DNA of 27,070 bases from positions 1 through 27,070 of the IMG/VR virus record IMGVR_UViG_3300042292_000611. One strand, given 5' to 3'. A program made the translations under genes and the position numbers. The number at the start of each line of letters is the position of its first letter. Position 1 is the first letter of the stretch. This DNA comes from a virus. The notes beneath the pieces were generated by a model, which was not told where the DNA came from, searched no databases, and saw only the letters and a list, made by a program, of their open reading frames with translations. Of this stretch, positions 6,391 to 14,256 are shown piece after piece.

Positions 6391-7695
6391 ATGAAACTTA
6401 AAACATTTTTTGATGAAGAATTTAGATTATATTCAATTGCTGATTGCGTAAGATCTATCCCATCAGTGATAGATGGTTTTAAACCCTCGCAGCGTAAATG
6501 TATATACGGGATGATATCACGTGGTGAAAATGCCGGTGAAGGTAAAGTTGCGCAATTAAGTGGTCATATTTCAGCTGTATCGCAATATCACCATGGTGAA
6601 AATAGTTTAAACGAAACATTAGTTGGGTTAGCACAAGATTATACAGGCAGTAACAACCTCAATTATCTTAAACCTAATGGTCAGTTTGGTAGTAGGTTAT
6701 CGAGTGAAGCGTCGGCACCTCGTTATATTTTTACAGAGCTATCTGAATCATTTAGAAAAATATTCAAACGCGAAGATGATATTATTTTGAATTATCTTGA
6801 AGATGATGGTGAACGTATTGAACCAGATTATTACTTACCTATCTTACCTAATATATTAATTAATGGTGCAAGAGGTATGGGTACAGGGTACGCTACTCAT
6901 TTCTTAAAATATAACCCAATGGATTTAAGAGATGTAATTGTTTCTGTTATTAAAGGTACCGAACCAAAAGCTATATTACCATGGTATAGAGGTTTTAAAG
7001 GTACGGTAACAGCTGTTGATAATCAAATCACTAATACAGGTTGTTATGAAATTGTTAACACTACTACTATACGTATAACAGAACTACCAATTGGTGTATA
7101 TCTTGATGATTATAAAAAGCACTTATTCAAACTTCAAGATGCTGGCGTAATTAAAGATTTTGATAACAACTCAACAGAAAAAACATTTGATTTTCTTGTC
7201 AATGTACCTAAGACTACTACACAATTAACACACGAAGTGATCATTAATAAGTTCAAATTGTCAAGCAGAGATACACAAAACTTAACAGCATGGACCGAAA
7301 CTGGACATATTAAAGTATTTGAAGATGTTCAAGAAATTATTGAACATTTTATTGAATTTAGATTAGGTAAATACGAAGAACGTCGTAATAAACTAATTGA
7401 GATATTAACTACTAATCTCGAGTTAATGACTGAAAAACGTAGATTTATTGAATTTTATATTAACAACTCAAAAGATATTGCTACTAAAAATAAAAAAGAG
7501 CTTGAACAAATATTAGTAGATAATAACTTTGTAAATATCACTAAATTATTAGATATTAGAATTTACAATCTAACCAAAGATGATATCGCTAAGCTGGAAT
7601 CACAAATTGAAAAAACGACAAAAGATGTCGAAACTTTAAAGAAAACAACATGTGTTAAAATGTATCTTAAAGAACTTGAGTCATTAGATGTATAA
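6391..7695 (+). CDS. 52: DNA topoisomerase II medium subunit (gp52-like)
   Basis: A 434-residue GyrA/ParC-type breakage-reunion subunit, close to T4 gp52 in size. SIPSVIDGFKPSQRKCIYGM (residues 22-41) is the typical DGLKPxxRR start. HHGE (67-70) and NLNYLKPNGQFGSR (89-102) follow, and the active-site Tyr112 lies in SAPRYIFTEL. Later segments include ILPNILINGARGMGTGYAT and a long C-terminal coiled coil (about 320-434) for dimerisation. It lacks the GyrA beta-pinwheel, as expected for T4-type enzymes. AAGGA precedes the ATG. It would assemble with the trans-spliced large subunit to form the phage topoisomerase used in replication. Confidence 0.95.
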   Translation: MKLKTFFDEEFRLYSIADCVRSIPSVIDGFKPSQRKCIYGMISRGENAGEGKVAQLSGHISAVSQYHHGENSLNETLVGLAQDYTGSNNLNYLKPNGQFGSRLSSEASAPRYIFTELSESFRKIFKREDDIILNYLEDDGERIEPDYYLPILPNILINGARGMGTGYATHFLKYNPMDLRDVIVSVIKGTEPKAILPWYRGFKGTVTAVDNQITNTGCYEIVNTTTIRITELPIGVYLDDYKKHLFKLQDAGVIKDFDNNSTEKTFDFLVNVPKTTTQLTHEVIINKFKLSSRDTQNLTAWTETGHIKVFEDVQEIIEHFIEFRLGKYEERRNKLIEILTTNLELMTEKRRFIEFYINNSKDIATKNKKELEQILVDNNFVNITKLLDIRIYNLTKDDIAKLESQIEKTTKDVETLKKTTCVKMYLKELESLDV

Positions 7696-7921
7696 CCATA
7701 TTTGGACGTTGCAACGTGGATTATTCACTTACGTGTTCAATATCAACGTCGATTGGATGTATGATGGTGAACATGGTGATTGTTTAGTATGTACAGTGAA
7801 AGAACTACCTAATCTTAAAATAATATACTACAGTTCACAGGAACGATGGCATGATGCTTTCCTACATACTGCTCAGCATATCAAGAATATCTCAGATTTA
7901 CGGGCCCAATATAAACGATAG
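7688..7921 (+). CDS. Hypothetical protein, 77 aa
   Basis: A small ORF beginning 8 bases before the end of the topoisomerase medium-subunit gene, so it is probably translated by coupling; there is no strong ribosome binding site of its own. The product is rich in aromatic residues (Trp, Tyr, His) with no signal peptide or membrane helix. The segment NVDWMYDGEHGDCLVCTVKE suggests a small beta-rich fold. No family recognised. Its reality rests on the overlap, length and strand agreement with neighbours. Confidence 0.55.
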   Translation: MYNHIWTLQRGLFTYVFNINVDWMYDGEHGDCLVCTVKELPNLKIIYYSSQERWHDAFLHTAQHIKNISDLRAQYKR

Positions 7922-8028
7922 TATTGGTATACCTTTGATCTCCCGAATGACCATATAAAACTAATACCTAGATATAAAATAAGTTTTATCATTTGATCTT
8001 CATTATTTACCAATGCAGAAAACATATG

Positions 8029-8036
8029 TATAAATA
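8029..8036 (+). promoter_or_regulatory. T4-type late promoter box TATAAATA
   Basis: A perfect TATAAATA, 31 bases upstream of the gp21 ATG at 8068, in the 146-base gap 7922-8067. A second partial box, TATAAATG, lies at 8046-8053. The gap also has a weak 8-base inverted repeat (7955-7962 with 7982-7989). A GAGG ribosome binding site is at 8059-8062. Confidence 0.7.
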
Positions 8037-8067
8037 CATAATTAGTATAAATGTATATGAGGTATAA

Positions 8068-8703
8068 ATGAAAACGCAAGTATTGATTGAGTCCATGTCA
8101 AATGGAAGTCACAATCTTATTACAGAGTCATCTACAGATGGTAAAGGCTTATATTTGAGTGGTTGTTTCATGCAAGCAGAGACACGTAACCGTAACGGTC
8201 GTATCTATCCCTTGACAGAAATGCAAACAGCTGTTGAGCAACTCAACAAAATGATTAAAGAAGAAGGTAGTGTATGGGGTGAATTAGATCATCCACCTTC
8301 TTTGCAGGTTGCGAGTGATCGTGTTAGTCATGAAATTACTGAACTTCGTATTGAAGGTAATATGGTATTTGGTAAAGCTAAAATCTTACCTACACCAATG
8401 GGTAATATCGCTAAAGTATTAATGACTGAAAGTAAAAAGAAAATTGGTGTAAGTAGTCGCGGTGCTGGTGAAGTAAATGAAAACGGTATAGTAAGCGGGT
8501 TTAACTTAGTAACGATTGATTTAGTTGGTACCCCAAGCTGCTCAAACGCTTACCCAACTTCTATATATGAATCAATTGAACGTGCTAAAAACGGTCAACA
8601 AATCATTACATTAGCAGAATCAGTTATTCACGATGATGCAGCACAAAAATACCTTGTTAAAGAAATCATGAAAATGTTGCGTGACGATATCTTTAAGAAA
8701 TAA
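8068..8703 (+). CDS. 21: Prohead core protein and protease (gp21-like)
   Basis: A 211-residue serine protease of the T4 gp21 (S77) type, which matures the prohead by cleaving core and capsid proteins at LxE-type sites. It has ETRNRNGRIYP (38-48), the catalytic His75 in WGELDHPP, the catalytic Ser in IGVSSRGAG (Ser129 or Ser130), and LVTIDLVGTPSC (147-158), with Asp151 as a possible third residue. Size matches gp21. A late promoter and good ribosome binding site precede it. In T4 gp21 lies between core genes and gp22/gp23; here a core-like gene is convergent downstream and no scaffold or major capsid gene follows in the window. Confidence 0.92.
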   Translation: MKTQVLIESMSNGSHNLITESSTDGKGLYLSGCFMQAETRNRNGRIYPLTEMQTAVEQLNKMIKEEGSVWGELDHPPSLQVASDRVSHEITELRIEGNMVFGKAKILPTPMGNIAKVLMTESKKKIGVSSRGAGEVNENGIVSGFNLVTIDLVGTPSCSNAYPTSIYESIERAKNGQQIITLAESVIHDDAAQKYLVKEIMKMLRDDIFKK

Positions 8704-8710
8704 AAGACAT

Positions 8711-8737
8711 AAAAAAAGGGCGATTAATCGCCCTTTT
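8711..8737. terminator. Bidirectional rho-independent terminator
   Basis: The palindrome GGGCGATTAATCGCCC (8718-8733) is preceded by a run of A and followed by TTTTCTTT. It sits between the convergent gp21 gene and the acidic core gene and can serve both strands. Confidence 0.9.
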
Positions 8738-8753
8738 CTTTGATTTAAAAATC

Positions 8754-9104
8754 TTATTTTAAATCGTGATCGTCTTCGTCGAAGTCAAAGTCGTATTCTT
8801 CTTCGTCATCTTCTTCAGATTTGGTATCTTCATCTTCTGATTCTTCGTCATCTTCTGATTCTTCGTCATCTTCTGATTCTTCGTCATCTTCTGATTCTTC
8901 GTCATCTTTTTCAAGATCGTCATCATCTTCGTCATCATCTTCTAAATCAGAAGAATCTGTTGGCATTTCGTCGCTTTCTTCAGGGTATTCTGCTTCAAGT
9001 AAGCTACGAATACGATCTACTGCATGAGCATGGAAAGCAGCTTGAGCTGTTTCTGTATCTTCAGCAATGATCGCATCTACTAATTCTTGTATTTTAATTG
9101 TCAT
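8754..9104 (-). CDS. Acidic prohead core protein (gp67-like)
   Basis: The ATG at 9104 has AGGAG 9-10 bases upstream; a GTG at 9125 lies before this site and is rejected. The 116-residue product begins MTIKIQELVDAI, and its first ~40 residues (LVDAIIAEDTETAQAAFHAHAVDRI) resemble the N-terminus of T4 prohead core protein gp67. L35-L36-E37|A38 fits the LxE cleavage motif of gp21-type proteases. The rest is almost wholly Asp/Glu/Ser, with four exact EESEDD repeats. Such proteins fill the prohead core and are degraded during maturation. It is convergent with the protease gene. Identity with gp67 is inferred from pattern and context. Confidence 0.65.
   Translation of the reverse strand: MTIKIQELVDAIIAEDTETAQAAFHAHAVDRIRSLLEAEYPEESDEMPTDSSDLEDDDEDDDDLEKDDEESEDDEESEDDEESEDDEESEDEDTKSEEDDEEEYDFDFDEDDHDLK
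8833..8904. repeat. 18-base tandem repeat, four exact copies
   Basis: The unit TCTTCTGATTCTTCGTCA is repeated four times without change (8833-8850, 8851-8868, 8869-8886, 8887-8904). It lies inside the acidic core gene and encodes four copies of a six-residue Asp/Glu/Ser unit. Exact identity suggests recent expansion by slippage. Confidence 0.9.
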
Positions 9105-9166
9105 TTGTTTAAAACTCCTAAACACACATGTTTGAAATATTGGTACTAAATCTATTATTTATTTAG

Positions 9167-9180
9167 TATTTAGCTAAATA
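9167..9180. promoter_or_regulatory. Palindromic back-to-back late promoter boxes
   Basis: The 14-base palindrome TATTTAGCTAAATA holds GCTAAATA on each strand (9173-9180 plus, 9167-9174 minus), two bases from TATAAATA. It lies between divergent genes starting at 9104 and 9230. Other AATAAATA-type boxes lie nearby on plus (9184-9191) and minus. It is probably a divergent late control region. Confidence 0.45.
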
Positions 9181-9229
9181 AAAAATAAATATTATATAAC
9201 ATTGCTAATCACTTTAAAAGACCGATAAT

Positions 9230-12094
9230 ATGGCACTTTCTGCATCTGAACTTTTACAACTACAACAGGCGTTAACACAACTTGCAAAAGCTTCAAGTAG
9301 CATCGCTTCGTTTGCGACACAATTAGGTAACGTTCAAAGCGATAACATAACTGCCGCGCAAGCAGAGACAAAAAAACGACGAACAGTAATCGATGATTAT
9401 GATTCATTATCAAAAGTATTGCAAGATCAGGCAAAAGACTTTAAAAATGTGCAAAAAACCGTCGACGGGTTTTCTCAAAACTTAGATGATGCTAACCGTC
9501 GACATAAAATGGTGTCTAATGCATTAGATACATTACAATCTTCTATTTCAGCTGCCGGTAATGCAACAGCAGCTCAAACATTAAAACAAACCTTGTTGTC
9601 TCGTACACTCGCAAATGTTGCTGCTGAAAGAGAAACAGAGCGCAGTAGAATAGTAGAACAAAGTAGAAACGTTAGTGCGACAATTTCTAGTCTCGTACAA
9701 TCATCGAACGCTAACGCTGCACAAAGAAATGAGCAAGAAAAGCAGTTTTATGGTAGAAAGTTACCTGAAACGATGCAATCAGCTTTGCGAGGTGTGTCAC
9801 AAGTAGCTGGTTCTCAACTTGGTAGACAATTACCTACATCTATACAATCTGCACTAAGTGGGTTAGCTAAAATAGCTGGACCCCAACTTAGCCGCCAGTT
9901 GATGTCGTACACTAATACTGGAGCTTTAACACGTTTTAACGATGTTCAACAACGTGCGACACAATCATTAATAGCTAATAACCAGAGTATAGGTGATTCA
10001 AGTGCTAGGTTAGCTCAACAATACGGAGATTTAGGTAGAAGTTTAGATACCACAACATCTAATTTTGACCAATTAACGTCACAATTACCCGGAGCAGCTG
10101 GTGGAACTGTTAATTTAAGTTCCGAATCAGTAGGTTCAATAGTTAATGCGCAGCAACCTGTAGACGCATCTGACCAAAACTATAGCAGAGCGATGTCGAG
10201 TGGTATTACCGCAATAGCTAGACATTTTAATAATAACAACTCTAATGTTAGGTCCATGGTAAACACGGGGTTACCTCCAGGTGTACCGCCAAGTCCTGTT
10301 CGACCAAGAACGTTACCACCAGGAATACCACCTGGTAACTATCCCGGTCCACAACCTAGTACACCACCTGGTGGTGCACCACCTGATTCAGTAAAAAACC
10401 TTGAAAAAGCAACAGAGATGTTAAAAGCTGGTGCTGGAGCTGTTGGTACATATTTTACAGCAGAATACGACGCATTAACAAATTTTGTACAAACAAACCG
10501 GTTAGTAGCTCTACAGTTGAACATGACTGAAGAGCAATATCGCCAGTCAAGAGCTGAGACTAAAGAAGTATGGAATATTGCTGCTGATAGTGGTCAAAAA
10601 CAACTTGACGAATTTTTAACATCACGAAGAAATCAGTTAGAAGATGCGTACGGTTCTGAACCTATGCTACGTGATAAAATGGGTGCGGGTTTTTACAAAC
10701 TAAACCAAGTACTAGGCGTAGCTGACACAGAAATCGATGGGATGGTTAAGGGGTTTGAAAAACTTAGCTTAACATCAAGAATGAGTACTACAGGATTGAC
10801 AGAGTTATTCTTCAATCTTACAAATTCAAATGAAAGTCTTGTTTATATGAACGGGTTAGACGAAAAAGGTCGGCAAGTGCGCGTTCAAGAAATTAGAAAA
10901 ACTGTTGATATGGTTTCAAAGCTTGGCTTAGCTGGCGAAGCTGCTGAACAGTTCGCAAAAGCTTTAATTGAAACAGCTCCCAAAGCACCTGATGTATCAG
11001 AGCTTATGAGTACGTATGGTTCTACACAAGTATTAAACCAGTTTATTACCAACTTATCGCAACAATTAGGTATCAAGCCTGCTTTATCTCAAGAGCAAGT
11101 AACTGAGTATGGTGGTTTACGCATGCTTCAATTAGAAGGTAGATCGTTAAATTTTGAACAAACTAAAAAACTAACAGAGTATTCAAACGCAATTGTTAAT
11201 TTTAAAGCTGACGCAAATAAAAAACTAAACGAAATAACTCAGCAACAAAGTGACCCACGTGCAGCAGCGTTTTCAATTTTACAACAAACGCAGATGCTGC
11301 ATAAAATCGACGAGTTTACAGCTACAGCAAAACTAGACCCGTTATTAGAACCACTAAACCAACAAAAACTTGTTCAACAAAAATATAATGAAACAGGTGA
11401 TAAATTAATAACGAGTAATGATGAGTTAGTGAAAGCATTAACACGTAAAGATGAGCAAGCAGATCAACGAGCTGAAGATATAGGAATACGCAAACAGGTA
11501 ACAGGGGTTATCGCTGAAGTGTACCGTGCGTACTTAGCAGCGCAAGGTACGCTAGCTATGACACTAGCTAAATCAACCGGGTTAACAGACCTTGCCGAAA
11601 AAGCGGCTCTTAGACGGTTAGGTGGGGGAGCTGGTGGAACAGCTCTAAATTCGTTCAATGCTACAGGAGGAGGTGGTGGAGGTGCTGGTGGTTCAGGTGG
11701 TGTACCGAGTGCTGCGAGATTAGCTGCAGGTGCTGGAATTGCATATGAAATGCGAGATAACGGGAACGGCACCCCGACTTCACAAACAGACCAACCTTCA
11801 GAATCTGAACGTGCTAATACCCCGTTACCGTCGAGTCAATTATCAGCTGCTTCTACAGCAGAATCGACATTATCGTTGACTGAACAATTTACAAAGTATT
11901 TTAATAGTGTCGATATTCAAAACACAATGATGTCAGGGTTCTTAAAACAATTAGCTGATAATTCATCAGGTGTGGGAAAAGATGTTAAGGAATGGTATCA
12001 ATTATATCAAGATACCCACTCCATAACACCTTTAGATGGTAAAACTAAAAAAGAAAATACGGACCCATTAACACAAGGTAACGTAAAACCCTAA
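9230..12094 (+). CDS. Large coiled-coil virion-type protein (possible tape measure)
   Basis: A 954-residue protein with no recognised family. Residues 1-~300 are Gln/Ala/Ser-rich alpha-helical coiled coil. Residues ~345-385 form a proline-glycine linker with PPGVPP and PPGIPPG motifs. A mainly helical globular part follows (~390-760), then a hydrophobic Ala/Leu segment with a Gly-rich stretch (GGGAGG, GGGGGGAGG, about 795-825) and a Ser/Thr/Gln-rich tail. Helical length, linker and hydrophobic/Gly segment resemble tail tape-measure or internal virion proteins; it is much longer than T4 gp29 (about 590). No clear ribosome binding site precedes the ATG. It ends 3 bases before the convergent gene at 12098. 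Confidence 0.6.
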   Translation: MALSASELLQLQQALTQLAKASSSIASFATQLGNVQSDNITAAQAETKKRRTVIDDYDSLSKVLQDQAKDFKNVQKTVDGFSQNLDDANRRHKMVSNALDTLQSSISAAGNATAAQTLKQTLLSRTLANVAAERETERSRIVEQSRNVSATISSLVQSSNANAAQRNEQEKQFYGRKLPETMQSALRGVSQVAGSQLGRQLPTSIQSALSGLAKIAGPQLSRQLMSYTNTGALTRFNDVQQRATQSLIANNQSIGDSSARLAQQYGDLGRSLDTTTSNFDQLTSQLPGAAGGTVNLSSESVGSIVNAQQPVDASDQNYSRAMSSGITAIARHFNNNNSNVRSMVNTGLPPGVPPSPVRPRTLPPGIPPGNYPGPQPSTPPGGAPPDSVKNLEKATEMLKAGAGAVGTYFTAEYDALTNFVQTNRLVALQLNMTEEQYRQSRAETKEVWNIAADSGQKQLDEFLTSRRNQLEDAYGSEPMLRDKMGAGFYKLNQVLGVADTEIDGMVKGFEKLSLTSRMSTTGLTELFFNLTNSNESLVYMNGLDEKGRQVRVQEIRKTVDMVSKLGLAGEAAEQFAKALIETAPKAPDVSELMSTYGSTQVLNQFITNLSQQLGIKPALSQEQVTEYGGLRMLQLEGRSLNFEQTKKLTEYSNAIVNFKADANKKLNEITQQQSDPRAAAFSILQQTQMLHKIDEFTATAKLDPLLEPLNQQKLVQQKYNETGDKLITSNDELVKALTRKDEQADQRAEDIGIRKQVTGVIAEVYRAYLAAQGTLAMTLAKSTGLTDLAEKAALRRLGGGAGGTALNSFNATGGGGGGAGGSGGVPSAARLAAGAGIAYEMRDNGNGTPTSQTDQPSESERANTPLPSSQLSAASTAESTLSLTEQFTKYFNSVDIQNTMMSGFLKQLADNSSGVGKDVKEWYQLYQDTHSITPLDGKTKKENTDPLTQGNVKP

Positions 12095-12097
12095 TAG

Positions 12098-13195
12098 TTA
12101 TTGTTGTACTGGTTGAGCTTGTGTGTGCTGTGATTGTACTTGACTTTGTTTCGTTTTTGATGTTAACTGTTGTTGCAAAACACGTAACTGATCATCATAC
12201 ACTTTCATAGCACGCATTTTACGTGTATTAATATCAGCGATGCGGGTTTGCAATAATTGTATATCTGTATTAGTATCTTCTACTACAGTTTCAACAGCTT
12301 CAACAGCTTCTTCGTTTAACTCAGTCATTGTTTGTAAAAATGACATATCTGCCTCGTATGTGGTGTTTTTAACTACGTCGTTGCGATATTTTGCTAATTT
12401 AGCAATACGATCTTTTTCTCTTTTTTCATCAGCTTGTTTTTTGAAATAATCATCAGCTTTAAGCATATCTTCTTCATTTTTTACTTTGATATTAGATAAC
12501 TGTACAGAGAATTTCGCAGTTTCAGCTTCTGATTCTTTCGCTTTTGCCACAGATTCAGCTCGTTTTGCTTCAGCATCAGCTCGCAACATATCAATAACTT
12601 TTAACAATATGCTTTCACTATCTGGCTGAGCTGGTGGAGCTGGTTCAGGTAATGGTTCTTCAACTGGTTCTTCACCTGGTTTAGGTTCACCTTCTGGACC
12701 TTCTTCACCTGGTTTAGGTTCACCGTCTGCATCTTTGTCTAATACGTTTTCTGTTTCTTCATCTTCTGGCATACTTGGCCAATCAACAAATAAAATATTA
12801 AACGTATTACGCAAATTAAATAAGATTTCAGCAATATCTAATTTATCATCGGTTCTAAGTAAGTTGCTTAGTTCACGTTTAAAATCATGTTCTTGTGCTT
12901 TATCGATATGGACTTTAGTAATATTACCATCTTCATCTTCTATCCCATAAGCAACAGAATCTTTTTTCAATTTATCCGTACGTTCAGCGTTTGTCATTTT
13001 AGACTTAACGTCAAAGTGGTTAAATTCTGGGTTAGCATCTTCACCCAATTTAATTTTTTTAAATTTTAATTTTTTATTAGTTTTTCCGCGTTTGATAGGT
13101 GTGCAGCCCATCATAGGTTGGTGGAATCCAGCAATTGACGCCGTACCAACCGTTCCCAACGCAGCTTCTTCTTTCAAAAAATTTGAAAAGTTCAT
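12098..13195 (-). CDS. Acidic, proline-rich virion or core-type protein
   Basis: A 365-residue protein preceded by AAGGAG and a CATAAATA late box. The N-terminus (MNFSNFLKEEAALGTVG) contains LKE|E, close to an LxE processing site, followed by a basic stretch (KRGKTNKKLKFKKIKL, about 37-52). Residues ~150-195 are acidic and proline-rich with repeated EGEPKPGEE units, then a long Lys/Glu/Ala coiled coil (about 200-345) and a Gln-rich end. The make-up (basic leader, acidic linker, long helix) fits a head-core, scaffold-like or internal virion protein, but no family is recognised. It ends 3 bases from the convergent 954-aa gene with no terminator visible between them. Confidence 0.6.
   Translation of the reverse strand: MNFSNFLKEEAALGTVGTASIAGFHQPMMGCTPIKRGKTNKKLKFKKIKLGEDANPEFNHFDVKSKMTNAERTDKLKKDSVAYGIEDEDGNITKVHIDKAQEHDFKRELSNLLRTDDKLDIAEILFNLRNTFNILFVDWPSMPEDEETENVLDKDADGEPKPGEEGPEGEPKPGEEPVEEPLPEPAPPAQPDSESILLKVIDMLRADAEAKRAESVAKAKESEAETAKFSVQLSNIKVKNEEDMLKADDYFKKQADEKREKDRIAKLAKYRNDVVKNTTYEADMSFLQTMTELNEEAVEAVETVVEDTNTDIQLLQTRIADINTRKMRAMKVYDDQLRVLQQQLTSKTKQSQVQSQHTQAQPVQQ
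12668..12724. repeat. Two exact 24-base repeats, 33-base period
   Basis: The sequence TTCTTCACCTGGTTTAGG plus TTCACC occurs at 12668-12691 and 12701-12724. It encodes the two GEPKPGEE units of the acidic proline-rich protein and probably arose by a small internal duplication. Confidence 0.8.
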
Positions 13196-13224
13196 ATAAT
13201 TGGTACTCCTTATAGCAATAACAT

Positions 13225-13244
13225 TATTTATGCTGAACTAAATA
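13225..13244. promoter_or_regulatory. Divergent pair of late promoter boxes
   Basis: CATAAATA on the minus strand (13225-13232) serves the gene starting at 13195, and ACTAAATA on the plus strand (13237-13244) faces the protease gene at 13273. Both are near the TATAAATA consensus and at suitable distance, about 28-30 bases from the start codons. Confidence 0.45.
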
Positions 13245-13272
13245 CTTCTTTTGATAATACCATAATATACAT

Positions 13273-13767
13273 ATGACTACATTAGTTTTAGATATTAATC
13301 CAACTGTAATTCCTATTGCTGAAGAAACAACTGTTGCAGCCCCAGTAGTACAAAAACCAGAAGAAATGACTACAAAGCCAGATGGTCACGATGCAATACA
13401 TATACCTATTTTGATATATGGGTTAGGTCATGAAGAATTTACAGGTAAAGTAGATACCGGTGCTCAATGCTGTTCATTAGGTGCAACAGATATTAAACAT
13501 GACGATGAGGTTGTTGAATTTACTATCAATAACAAACGTTACCGTACACAATGCTCTGGTTTGGTAAATATTCAAAATGCAGAAGGTACCGAACAACGTC
13601 CAACAATTCAGGTAAGTTGCAAAATAAAAGGTACATTATTGCGTGATATCAAATTTAATCTTAATGATAGATCACAAATGCCTGATCAAATATTGATTGG
13701 TATGAATTTGTTAACCCACCTTGATCTTGATATTAACTCACATGAAGAAACCAATCATACAGATTGA
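13273..13767 (+). CDS. Retropepsin-like aspartic protease
   Basis: A 164-residue protein with a single-chain half-pepsin fold. The active-site motif DTGA (residues 61-64) is followed by CCSLGA, then strands, NLNDRSQMPDQ (129-139) and the hydrophobic-hydrophobic-Gly motif LIGMNLL (141-147). The pattern, including NLxDRSxM before the second motif, is close to the RimB/PF05618 group of retropepsin-like proteases, which would work as homodimers. Residues 1-40 are a low-complexity leader. There is no good ribosome binding site; a late-type box is 28 bases upstream. It lies directly before baseplate genes and overlaps the next gene by 26 bases, so it probably processes a virion protein. Fold assignment is strong, substrate unknown. 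Confidence 0.8.
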   Translation: MTTLVLDINPTVIPIAEETTVAAPVVQKPEEMTTKPDGHDAIHIPILIYGLGHEEFTGKVDTGAQCCSLGATDIKHDDEVVEFTINNKRYRTQCSGLVNIQNAEGTEQRPTIQVSCKIKGTLLRDIKFNLNDRSQMPDQILIGMNLLTHLDLDINSHEETNHTD

Positions 13768-14239
13768 TGAATTTTTATCACCATTAAGATGTAAGTCATC
13801 AAATGTATTAGACTACACAGATCAAAAAATTATACAGGTAATCCCGTATATTGAAGAGTATTATAATGTAAAAATTATAGATCATACAAAAGCGTCATTA
13901 TTTACAGACTTAAAAACAAAAAGTGACAATAGTATATTACGAGGAAATTGGGTAAAAGTTAAAAATATTGATTTTACCTGTTATATCCCACTATTTACAT
14001 TTAATAATAAACCTCCATTTGACCCAGAAACAGACGTATATGGAGGAGGTTTTCATTTTAACTTTTTCAATTATACAATTGCACCGACGATGGGAAGATT
14101 ATTAGTCTTCCCATCTGCGCCTAATTTTACACATACACACGAACCTATTAAAATTGGTTCATTTAATTACATGAAAATATTCCTCACATGCGATAAACCA
14201 TATGTTTATGATTTAACAAAATGGAATAACAAACTATAA
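13742..14239 (+). CDS. Possible double-stranded beta-helix (2OG-Fe(II)-like) protein
   Basis: I use the ATG at 13742 rather than a TTG at 13721, giving 165 residues and a 26-base overlap with the protease gene. The C-terminal half has GRLLVFPSAPNFTHTHEPIK followed by GSFNYMKIFL, which resembles the end of prolyl-hydroxylase-type 2-oxoglutarate oxygenases (GxLvxFPSxxxHxxxPVxxGxRysi). The usual HxD iron motif is not clear upstream, and the Arg that binds 2-oxoglutarate appears replaced by Phe/Asn, so it may be a catalytically dead or structural relative. It is followed by gp5 after 17 bases. Confidence in the gene is high, in the fold modest. Confidence 0.6.
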   Translation: MKKPIIQIDEFLSPLRCKSSNVLDYTDQKIIQVIPYIEEYYNVKIIDHTKASLFTDLKTKSDNSILRGNWVKVKNIDFTCYIPLFTFNNKPPFDPETDVYGGGFHFNFFNYTIAPTMGRLLVFPSAPNFTHTHEPIKIGSFNYMKIFLTCDKPYVYDLTKWNNKL

Positions 14240-14256
14240 GCTTTTGGAGTTAATAA

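Noticed and set aside
7955-7989. Weak inverted repeat as a terminator after the 77-aa gene
   Set aside because: The 8-base AT-only stem with a 19-base loop lacks a T run and is unlikely to be a stable terminator.
8833-8904. CRISPR-like array
   Set aside because: The 18-base units are directly adjacent with no spacers and keep the coding frame of the acidic protein.
8821-9027. Plus-strand Ser-rich ORF opposite the acidic core gene
   Set aside because: It is the antisense reading of the Asp/Glu repeats, with no ribosome binding site; the minus frame has AGGAG and a gp67-like N-terminus.
11464-11772. Proline-rich minus-strand ORF
   Set aside because: It is the antisense of the Gly-rich stretch in the 954-aa gene.
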